Source of the DNA: Ophiodon elongatus
Taxonomy: Eukaryota; Chordata; Actinopteri; Perciformes; Hexagrammidae
Direction of reading: 5' to 3'
Assembly (NCBI GenBank): GCA_016806645.1
Contig: JACSYO010002159.1
Coordinates: 11,798,827-11,862,826, forward strand
Length of the DNA: 64,000 nucleotides
In this document: in pieces, positions 51,801 through 63,800 of the stretch
Layout of the letters: each line of letters begins with the position of its first letter
Numbering within the stretch: position 1 is the stretch's first letter
Notes under the pieces: generated by a model
The model's database searches: none
Seen by the model: only the letters and a program-made list of their open reading frames with translations
What the model was told of the DNA's origin: nothing
Made by a program: the position numbers and the translations under genes

Positions 51801-54800
51801 GCAATGAATGTGGAAATTCTCAGTCAGTTCCCATCTCCACCAGTGCCCAACCTGCCGGCCCTGGCTATGGCCATGGCCCCGGCCCCCGTCATGCCCCAGC
51901 ACCAGCATCAGCACCAGCATCAGCACCAGCACCAGCATCAGCATCAGCATCAGCATCAGCATCAGCACCAGCAGCCCATGATGACCAAGCCCCCGGTTTC
52001 TATGGCCATGACCATGCCCACATCAGCACCACCAGTTATGGGCATGACTACCGCAACGCAGGCTCAAGCACCCACCAACAATAACTTCATAGCCAGTTTC
52101 CCTCCTGCACAGGTAACAAGACCATGCCTTTAGTTCTGCATTGTCCATTAGTTGATCATAATTCACATCTTACTCACTAACATGTTGTCGGCTCAGGGGC
52201 CCAAAGCCGATGACGATGACTTCCAGGATTTCCAGGAGGCTCCAAAGGCAGGAGACCAGGCCTTCACTGAGTTCCAGGGGGAGTCAGGTGGAAGTTTTCC
52301 CACCACTCTTGCATCGCAGCACCAAAAAAGGTAATGGCTGTGAGTGCAGTGCACATGCAAAATGCAATTTTAATTCTAGCTTATTAATTAAAAATTTCTT
52401 GGTCAAAGTTGTAGTTGGTGATTTTCACCATCGGATATGATCCTAATGCTGAGTTTACATTACAAGAAATATATTTCTTCAGTGTTTATTCTTACATCTC
52501 TTTGCACTCTCACTAGTTCTACTTTTCTCAAGAAAATATGTCAATGTTTGTAGTGATGAGGGTCTAATATTCAGCCCTTGTTGGTTATTTATAGCTGAGC
52601 TATTCTGCATAATATTTGTGTCTTCAATCGTTTATCTTGGAAACCATACAGTCAGGCACTGTGTCTTAATATCTTGTAATAACCTCCCTAGAATAGCAAT
52701 GAGTTTTGGGTCTTCTTTTATTAATTAATTTCAATGGACAGTAGATAGGCTCATTTCTTTATATTACTTTCTAAACTCATTGTGAGAAACCGTCTTTCTA
52801 CGGAGAGGAAGCTGAAAAGCAATTATCTGTTAAAAGACAAAGAGATAGCAGAATTTAAGTATGTCACATCTAAGTAGCATAGGCTTTTTAGAATTTCTCC
52901 TATTTCTCCCCTGAAAACATGCACTCCTGACTGTTTCAGCGATGTAAAAATAATTCCCCAAAGTCTTGATATTGTCTAATTAATGAGAAGCTGAAAAGCT
53001 CATGTTGGTTTGCCAGTCTGAACTGGCAGGCGTAAGTTACTGTCAGATGTGTTGCAGAGAAAGGGCTTTGAGGAAACTAATAGATGCTGGAAAGTGAGCT
53101 TAATGCTTGATTCTAGTCATCCAATCAGCTACACTTTCAATGGAAAGCAAGATTTGTATACTTGTACAGCTTTGTTTTTTTTGTATGTCACAGAGGCATC
53201 AGAACATAACACAAATGGTCATCATATAGACACATTCGTATATGTTTATTTTCATTATGAAAGGGACAATGCACATTAATTAACATGAGCAGTTGAGTCA
53301 ATCATTCAAATGTCCCAGCTCTAGTGAGACTGTCTCTGGCATGTTGGCATTTAACAAAACACATGCAAGAGCACACAAGCACAAACAAAATCTCCTACAG
53401 TAAGAGCAGATAAAAGCACATAGACACAGGCAATTAGTAAAACAATGACATAACGTAAATACAAATATACTGAAACAACATTTGCACAATTGCGAATACT
53501 GCAACAAAGCTGTTTTTTATTGGGGCTGAATGTCATTCGGCAGCAACAAAACTTCAGAGATGTCCAGTAAGATGTGCCCAAGTTAGAGGAACATTGTTTA
53601 AAAGAGAAAAAAAAAACCCAGCACAGATGTGTAATTAGTCAAAAATGTATTTCTTAAAATCCGAACAGCATAATGGCAAACATTGACAGACTGCAGTGGT
53701 GATTGGACAAGACTCCAATTAAAACTAACAGCCACTCACAGTTATGAAGGTAGACGGATCCTCATATGACCCACCTTTTGTAGCACTCTCTTTTCACGTG
53801 GGATTTAGTCTTTTTCAGTGTTTGCATGAAGAAAGCACCATTATAGATAAAATTGCCCTCAGCGTCCATCATCGCCACTATAATGGCTGGTTCTGCATCG
53901 AATAAGAACACTTTTAAAAAAAAAAAAACACTCACTCGGCGCACTTTAATCAGCTTATGGGGATTAAACTCTTCTGTCGAACCTCACTCATCCTGATGTC
54001 TGACTCTTAACTATTGTGTCCCCGCAGCGCGTCTGCCATGCTGACTCCAGTGTCCGGTTCTTCGTCCGCCTCCGTCACGTCCTCTGATAAGTACGCTGTT
54101 TTCAAGCAGCTGTCTGTGGAGCAGCCTGCCGAGCCTGCACCCACTGCCTCAGGTACCTTTTCTAGAGCTCACACGGAGTGGACGGTATGCTACGAATCAT
54201 TGTCTGCTCTCCGTGAAGTGCTCCAGTCAGGTGACTCTATGAAGAAAAGAGTAGATTTGTGAGGGGGAAAAATATAATCTTTTCGATGTGATACCAATGT
54301 CTCATCCCTCATATGAGTTTCCACACATTTCACCATGACACAGCTGAGGAATAGCGCGACCACTATTTCTCAGATTCTAATATGTTATTCTTTTCTATCC
54401 ACCTCCATGTAGTGTTTTATTACTTCTGAAATAATATTGATCCCTGAACGTTACCTGCTGCAATTTCAGTCTTACGCATTATTTCCAATCAGGGCACCTT
54501 CAGTTTATGGAAATTGTTTTAATTTATAATCGAAGTGGTCCTTAAACAAACCTTAGAGTACCAGTTGCCATAGCAAGATGCATTAAGGCAACACCTGCCT
54601 ACCTGTTAAATGTGTTGTATTTTCTGTTCATACTTTACCCATTCTTCTTTATTTGTTCTGATCCAGATATTGGGGACAAATACAGTGTATTCAGACAGCT
54701 TGAGCAACCTGCTGACAAGAAACCAGTCGGTAAGAAACTCAGCCACACTTTCTTACACATTCAAGTCTCTTTCTGTTTCTAAAACACACACTTTAGCAAA

Positions 54801-57800
54801 TCAAAGTTTAAAAAACATACATTTCTGGTTATTTCTGAGAATAGATCCTTTGGCCTCATTGCCAAATAACAAAGAGGACCTTTTGGGCTCTGATATGGTC
54901 CCGAGTGTGAAATTTCCCCCTAATTAAACATTGTATCATAACTTGGGTTATGATGCAACTTAAAGTTGTTAGGGCGCTACAATGCCATATTTTAATGCCA
55001 TTTTTTACACTATCTTGTTTTGCAAGCCTGCAGTGTTGATACCAGTGTGTTTCCCATCCCTGTTTCATTAGAACAGTTTCCGATGGGGACAGCTCTTACA
55101 ACTCCAGTAAGTCATGCTTTGCGGTGTGACCTTTCCTTGGCATTGTCAGGCTCCATCTCCTTAATGAGCCCATTAGTTATCTCTTTTCCACCCTCCACCA
55201 GCAGTGTGAACAGATTCTCTGTTTCCATCCATGCATATATTATACAGCAGTGGATTAACAACCCCTGAAACTCAAGAATGCATTCAGACTTTTTTCTTTG
55301 TGGTTTATACCAGTGGCATGTTTAAAAGGATTTGACACAAAAATATTCTGTTCCAAAAAAAATTTCTGCTGCTCTTTTTATAGCATATATGGAGCTTTTT
55401 AATTGCAAACAACACCCATCTTCACGAGTAATTTCAGTTTCTGTTAAATTTTCATTTATTTGTCAAACAAACGGTTAAACAACTTTCTGTTTATATATTT
55501 ATGGACATTTAACTAATCTTTACCCATCACTTTATTGTAAAGTATAAAAACAAAAGAATATATTAATACATTTTGCTGTTGTATTTGCTGTCCAGGATAT
55601 TTGTCTACCAAACCAATACTAATGGTGGTCGTCAAATCTATCTTCTCCAAACCATTTTGACATTTGTCTCAAAGTTTATATAACTTGCTAGAATACCCAA
55701 AACAAGCCAAATGTAATAAGTGCAACTTTAATTAGGGATGCACAGATATCGGTATAACCGAAACTGGAAACAAATTGGTTTGACCAATTTGTTGTTGTAA
55801 GAGATTTACGCTTAAATTGTAGTTCCTGTTATTTATGAAGATTTTTTTACCAAGTTGCTGGTGTACTATGTATTATTTGAGTTATAAATAACAATTCAGT
55901 AAATTTACATCTACGTATTTATTTGTTACATTTTGTTTTTTGCAAAATGCCATGTTTCAGTCAATCCTGATGTTGCCTTACACATGAAAGAAGGATCACA
56001 GTCACTTCCAAAGAGGCTAACCGCTTATTGTACCATAGTTTGGGTAATTACACGATTCTGATTGACTGCAGGGTATCCATTAAGGAAGAGGTAATGCCAG
56101 CGTAGGGCACAGTTGTCTCTGCAAAGTCCATTCATTCCTGATAATGTACACCTTCAAGGGGATTATACCGCCTATACTCTGGTCATTTGGCGAAGAGAAA
56201 AATAATTTGTACCATTTAATTTATATATTCATGTGTTTTTTTGTTTTTTTTTAACCAAAATCTGTGGCGACTGTAAAACACAAGCTGCTAGAAGATAGTT
56301 CCACTGCCTCTCTGAATTTACACATCAGTGAGCTTCACTCACATCCCATTCGCTATTCAACTTGCTTCTTCAGGCTGCGGCCGACAGTACATATGGCCTC
56401 TCATTTGTTTGTGAAAATATTGGACTAGTGGAGTCAATGACATGGCTGAATATCTTGTCTTGTTGTTAAACATACTTTCACACTATAGTTACTGTTTGTC
56501 AACCGTATGCAATGTTATTGATTTTGAATCTTGCGAGCATAACATTAGCATAACATTTGGCTCGTAGCTGATCCAAAGGGTTCTATGAGCTGATTGGACT
56601 AGAAACCTCTCCCGTTGCCAAGTGGTATCTAAGGTCTGTTCTATTTACTGAAGCAGTGAACAATGTTTCCATTGCATGAGAACCTTATGGGATGGTAATG
56701 ATTGTTTCAAGTATTAGCCAACCCTCCAGGGAAATTAAGTGAATGTCTTGTGAAAAAACTTAAGATTTTGGTTGAAAAAAATCCAAACTAATGCTCTTTT
56801 TTTTTCTTTGGCTAGTGACCATTGTATATACACGATTATCCACTTCAAGGTGTCCATTATCAGGAATTAATGGACCTCCACGGTGTGTCGGACGGTTCTG
56901 GCCTCCACGTCGCCCATTAATTCCTGATGATGGACACCTTGTTGGGCATTATCCCTTACTAAATAAAACAGTGGTATTGTTGGATCGGTACTCTGTATCG
57001 GCCGATACCCAAAGCCCAGGTAACAATATCAGTATCAGGACTGAAAAAGTTATTTCGGTGTATCCCTATATTTAATTTGCACTTGCAAATGTTTAAATAG
57101 CCATGGCAGCAAGTTGACCTCTATTGCTTCACTGGGAGAAAGTTGAGGGATTATCAGACATGAGGAGACAACATAACTTATTAAGATGGACATTACTTTT
57201 GCAGAATTTCTTCATCAAGTCCTGTTCCAGGTGGAACAGCTCATTGCATGGTAGTGCGGATGTCTCCAGATGACATGGCTTTTTTTGTGTGCAGTGATGT
57301 GTGCTGTTGATTGGACACTCTGTTCATCAGAAGGCTGGAAATTTACCATGAACGTTCACAAAGTGACAGAGCCACAACTAAATAGCTACCCGCTTCCTTT
57401 CTTGTAGGATTATAATATAACAGAATCATGGCGGATGCAGCTGTAAGTTTTTGATTATGTCTCTCTGCCATGATATATATATTTTTTAATGATCTTGAAT
57501 TTTTTTTCTTTGATTCGCAGGGGAAGGATTTGCAGATTTCAAGTCCGTCAGCGCTGATGATGGCTTCACAGACTTTAAAACCGCAGACAGCGTCTCTCCA
57601 TTAGACCCTTCAGACCAGACCAAGATCTTTCAACCTTCCTTCCCCTCTGCTTTCCCGACCTCTCAGTCTCTACAACATCTACCACAGCAGCAGCAACAGC
57701 CAGCAGTGTCTCTTTCTCAGCCCAAAAATCCTCTCAACATGGCCGACCTGGACCTTTTCTCTTCTATAGCTCCCTCTGTTCCTGCCCCCACTGAGACAAA

Positions 57801-60800
57801 ACCCAGCACATTCCCTTCAGTGTCTGTGCCCCCCTCTCTAGTGCTCTTACCAGGTGGAGCCAAACCTCCAGGGGCAGGTGCAGATGATTTTGGGGATTTT
57901 ACCCTCTTCGGCTCATCTTCTGATGCTGCTCAGGCTTCAGCAGCCGGAGGAGCCGTGGCAGCGCCTCAGGACGACTTTGCAGATTTCATGGCGTTCGGCA
58001 GTTCTGGTGGGGAGCCTAAAGGCGAGAGCAGCAGCGTTGGCGTCCAAGGGGAGACCTCCACTCAGCAGCGACCTCAGCAGAGCTCAGACAAGTATGACGT
58101 ATTCAAACAGCTGTCTCTGGAGGGAGGCCTGGCCTACGACGATACTAAGGAGAGTGGCGGTGGCTCCTTCTCTTCTCTCAAGAGTGACACGGATGACTTT
58201 GCCGACTTCCAGTCCTCAAAGTTCTGCACGGCGCTCGGGGCTTCGGAAAAGACTCTGGTGGACAAGGTGGCCGCTTTCAAGCAGGCCAAAGAGGACTCCG
58301 CCTCTGTCAAGTCCCTCGACCTCCCGTCCATTGGGGGGAGCAGCGTAGGAAAGGACGACTCCGAAGACGCACTCTCAGTGCAGCTGGACATGAAGCTCTC
58401 GGATATGGGCGGAGACCTGAAACATGTGATGTCGGACAGCTCTCTGGATTTGCCCGGTCTCTCGGCCCACCAGCCCCCCGCTACAGGTGAGGAACTAGTG
58501 CGATTGCTCTGGTGAGGCCCCATCCAGTTACACACAGTATTAATTCCAAGGCCAGTAGTGGCCTCTTCTCCTCAGTGCCCACTTGTGACCACCAAACAGA
58601 GGTCAAAGGGCAAGTAACGATGTCCTAATTGAATTGGATATGCTCAAATACTGAAGACAGACGTAACACTACACGAATAACATATCAGATTAGATGCATC
58701 GTATCTTTCATTCTACATTTCATCATTCATTTAATATTATTTATTTATTATTTATTTATGTATTTGAATCCTTAGTTCCCCCTTTTCTTTTTATTTCCAT
58801 ATACCTTTCTCCTCCCTCCAGTCGCGCCACGCATATATTATTGTAAAGACAGAAAGTTCCTGGCCCAAATTTCTTATTTATTTACAAATGGTGGATGCCT
58901 AGTTTTGATGTGTTTGCAGTCATAGTTCAGAGACGAGGTCCCCGGCTGCTGTCTGTGTGACTCGGATAAGCTCCTTATGAGTCCACGCTGCAGCAACAGA
59001 CGGGCTTCTCTTCGGTGTACCTTTCGTGTCCGCAGGCCGAACATTTATGAGTGTGTTGTTGACGTTTCGTGCAATGCTACCAGAGTGGCTGAATTGAATA
59101 CAGACGAGTACAGGAGATTGTTACGGTGACAATCGTCTTGTTTATTGTCAACGCAGGTTTCACACAATTGGCTGCAGTTTACCAAAGGCATTATCTGTAA
59201 GCCATCAATCAACTGTTTTACGGTTTGGTTTGTGCTTAGTGCGTAATATAATATTTATTTGCTGAAAATAGATTCTTTAGATTGAATAAAATGTTCCCTT
59301 AAATGTGCAAGATCTGAGATGGGGAGCATTTTAATTGCCTTCCAATGGCTCTCAACATGTACACAGCGAGCCCGCGGCTCATAGCTTACAGAACTAACAG
59401 CACTAACGGCGCAAACTACGGCAAAAGTGCTGACTGAGCTCACATTGTTTACCGGAGGGGGAACCGGAGGGGGAACCGGAGGGTGGGTGACGCTGCAGTT
59501 GGTCAGGACGGAGTAATCGGCTGTGAACGCCGTATGATAGCAACGCACATACAGTGGTCCCGGTATGTTAACAAAGCACAGAGAAGCTCGGATAACAACA
59601 CACACAGAGGGAGAGTGACCTCATTCTCTGCTCAGGTAGACGTTACTCCACTATGTATTTACATAGCAAATAGTTGTTTGATGCTATGTTAATGTTCAGA
59701 ATGTTAAATACAGCTCCTTTAAATAAGAAACAGGAAACAAGCTATTTTTATAAATAAAGCACTGTGCCACAGAAGCAGCTGAGATGTTAGGTGCAGCATA
59801 GCTGGACGCAAAACAATTTCTTTGGCCAGTTATTTGAGTTTGAGTGCGTCTTTATGTTCATCAGCTATTGTATTACTCTGCAGTATTATTTGGATCAAAT
59901 GGCCCACTAGTTATGAGATGTTTACATACATATGGTCTGATTTTAAAAGGAAATCAACCCAGTTTCGGTTGTAATCCGGTAATGTTCAGGTCAGTGTTCC
60001 CTCTCCTTCCCTCTCCAGTGCTCATCATTTATTCATCGGGCATATCACCTTCCATGCCATGGCTCCTCGTGTTTCACAGAAACATTACATTTTTAATGTA
60101 ATCCGAGACGGCATGTAACCATTGTCGAGTGAAAGCCTTGCAACTCAAAACATTTGTGTTTTTAAATGTTATAACCTTTATTGAACCCTTTTCTGGGGGT
60201 TGAGTATTGGGGGCAAAGTATTCACCTGACAACATTGACACTTTTTTTTACTCACGCATTCAACTTTTTTCATAGACAGCAGTTGTTTCTAAACTTTTAT
60301 CGGTTGATCATCACTTAAATCATCATCACTTATGTATCTCATATCATTTCACCCAAGGAATTTTTGATTCCTCTTCCTAATCAGAAGAAATCATGAAGAT
60401 AAACATCCCCATTGCCTTATTTGAGTGTCGAAATAAAACTGGCCCCTCTATAGTGACAGAGTTAGATGCTGTTTTCAAACAAAGAGTCCAAGGAGCTGCA
60501 GTAAAGCAGTTTAGCTACTCCTGATAACAGTGCCCAGTTTGAATCGACACATTCCTAAGAAGCTTTGACACTACTGTAACAGCTGCTCCACCGTTCCCAG
60601 GCTTTCATCCTTATTTATCCGATGTTCTGTTTTCGGAGAGCTTTGGGACGAATCTGTCGTTTTAAAGTGTAGCAGGCCGAGCAGTTTGAGAACCTCACCA
60701 TGCTTTGCACTGGGTTTCTGGACATGTACGTAATCTTAAAGAGACAGTATTTCTCTTGTGAGGTTCCTTTTTTAGGGATAACATTTTATTTATTTGTTTA

Positions 60801-63800
60801 TTTATTTTTTACCGTTCTCTGTCATATCGCAGCATGAATTATCATGTGTGGCTCTCTGGTCTGGCTCTCTGAGAACATGATGCCGTTAGTATTACCCTTC
60901 CTGCCTTGCTTTTTGCTGCAGTATGCCTGCCTTTTCAATTTGTGAAATTGACAAGAACATAATACAAGATATCATTTTATGCATAACAGTATTGCAAGTT
61001 GTTTTTAACGAAGGAAACAAATGTATACATACAGATTTAATAGTGTATTTTTATTACAGGACTATGAGCTCTTATTATGAAAGGCTCCTTGATCTTGGTG
61101 TGATTTGCAAACTATGTAAATTAAATGTAGCCTACAGTATTTAGTAAGATTAAAATATTTTAGGTCAACATTCCAAACTAAATATTGTTGTCTCAAGTAA
61201 TGATGTGCTATTATTTAGAGGATCATAAGAGTTTGTGCACATTAGCCTGCTTTGACAAACAATCACTGTAGCAAGAGAAAAAGGATACTGTCTCTTTAAA
61301 TCTGTTTCTGCATCTGTGATTGGATGTAATTAAAACCCTTTCTGGGATGTCAGGTGTAAGAATGACCCTCTTTGTTTTCTGTAACCCTTTGAGTGCTTGA
61401 ACAAGATCACTTCACATTTTTACATGCAGATTAGGAGGTTAATGCAGACATTGTGATTACCTCCTCTTAATTTGTTATTAGAATAAACGCCAGGACTAAA
61501 ATCTTATTTCATATTTGTAAACATATCAATGGCAGCCTCTTAAATTGTGGCTTTTAAGTCCTCACTGCTCCTAAAATGCAGTTTGTTCACAGCCTTTCCA
61601 AACAAACCAATGTTTCCCCTCAAGTCCTCAAAGGGTTAATGCTTCCTGCCTAGAGCTTGTTCTTTGAATTATCTTTTCAACTTGGCTTTGCAAGTGTTCT
61701 GTACTTATATCTTTTCCAAAACACCTGTTGCTTTACAGCCTAATAGTAAAACACAGTTTGTCATCTCCCCAGAATTATTGATTTTAGTCTGTGAATGTGC
61801 CTTCTCATTCTGGTTCCTGCTTCTATATCCTCAGATTATCTTTGTTTTACCTTCTCTGTTTGTTTTCAACCTTTTTTTCTCCTGACTGCATGCCCTTGTA
61901 TTCTAAATGACTGAAATCTAATATTTTACAAGTGTTAGTTTGACAAACCTCTTGTAATGATAGACCTCTTTCACAGTACTTTGTGACCTCTCTCTCTCTC
62001 TTTCTCTCTACTCATGTTGTCGTAATAAATATTACTGTTGGTATTGCTGAAATGCGTACCGTCTTATTTTCTCCTTCCCTTCCTTGACAAGCCGCAAAGT
62101 GATCTGATGACACAAGGCTTACAGCACTAGGTCCTTGTCAATTTCACAAATTGCTTTTTGTATCTGAGGGGTTCTGCCATGCAAAACAGGAAGCGTTCAA
62201 CAAGGTCAATATGCGCGTGTGTGTTTGCGTGTTTCAGAAAAACGGAGAGACGTGAATCCTCAAGTGTTGTGACAAATATGTACGCGATGTGTCGGTCAGC
62301 ATTGGTGATAAAGAAAGAGATCACCACCTAAACTACCACCTGTCAACACACCACAGTGTCAGAAACATAGCAGATGTAATGGCAGGAAATATCTTTTATT
62401 GATGTTGTTCACGCCACGACACATGCATGTAGTACAGTATAAAGAGATCAACTCTGATTAATGTTAGGAGAGCTGTTTGAGAACGAGAACAGCTAGTGGT
62501 AGCCAGTGTGGAGAGAATAGTCCGCTACAAAAAAAAAGGCATTGTTAGTATTCATTGTGTTTCAGTAAAATGACAGCAGTAATTTTCTTCTCATAAACAT
62601 AATTCAGCTCAGACATTAAAAAAATGTGTCCACCATTTGCAAGTTAATGTATTCAACAGAACTTTAAAAAATGTGGATGAGCGGACGTGTTTCGGTTACA
62701 ACAACAATTAGTCAGGCGCAAGTATTATTCTGAAGAGGTCGGCATCGTAAATATGCTGAATTACGGTGTATGTGATTGCCTGTGTATTGCAGAATTAGTT
62801 TTCACATCATTTAAGGGCAATATATTTGTTTCCTTTTACAATACATCTCACTGTTGACTCTGCAGCACAGGTGATGCTACACAACATGCCAGAGGGTCAG
62901 TTTTCCCAAATAATAAAACAACCTGTAGTGGTGATGTAGTAGTTTAGGTTTTATCTGCACATTTTTTAGATATCCGGGAGATTTTCGCCTCCATCCTAGA
63001 ACAATGGAGGTGAATGGACATGCGTTTGTGGTGCTTACAGGATTGAAAAATTATCATTTCAAAGATTCCACAGAAATATAACAACTATTATGGATAATGC
63101 ACTGTTTTCATAGGGATTATTTCTTTGGTTGAAAGTTGCTCAAATGAAAACTGTCCACAGTGAGGTGTGGATTCTCCAGGGTAACCCGGGAGGTTGGTTT
63201 CAGAAGGGGATGGTTCTGTTGTTGTTTTTAGTGTAGTTCTCAATCTCGTGAGCACCGCAAAAAAAAACATGATTGGGGTGAAGGCAGAATGTGGCTAAAT
63301 GAAACAAAAACTGTCTTAGGGCTCGACACCACGAGAGGTAAGGGAGGAAATATACAACACTTGATCTCAATCCCTCATCCAGGCTCATTAATCTACCTCC
63401 TATCATTACAGCGTCTGTGCTATTCCTAGGAACCACCGGTATGTCTGTGTTGTCATTACAGAAGGAGACGACATGAAATTTGACCCCTTCGGGACGTCGG
63501 CCCTCAGCACCCTGTCCAGCTACGACTGGTCAGACCGCGAGGACTGTCTGCCCGGTGAGGTCAGGAAGCCGCAGGGCTTTGAGGGAGCTTCCCTCCCAGC
63601 TTTAGTGCCAGCACAGAGGAAGGAGCTGACCTTTGGCAGCACAGAAAACATCACAGGCAGCTCCGTAGCAAAGATCACGACCTCCTTTCCCACCGAGGAC
63701 AGCTCGTCCACAGATGACAAGTTTGAAGCCTTCGCTGACTTTGGCCCCTGCGACCAAGGTGGCGGCGTCGACGACGAGGACGACTTTGGGGACTTTGCAA

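Larger units (their letters stand above)
54730..57520 (+). other. synrg intron 14
   Basis: Intron of 2.8 kb, about half made up of a hAT-like element at 55733-57068 that contains smaller inverted repeats. The remainder is AT-rich with nothing recognised. Confidence 0.7.

Noticed and set aside
51756..51968. Minus-strand MLMLML/VLVL frame
   Set aside because: Antisense of the His-Gln repeat in synrg exon 11.
57854..58535. Long alternative frames (plus 164 codons and minus 133 codons) over synrg exon 15
   Set aside because: Both overlap a long, conserved synrg coding exon and have no conserved content.
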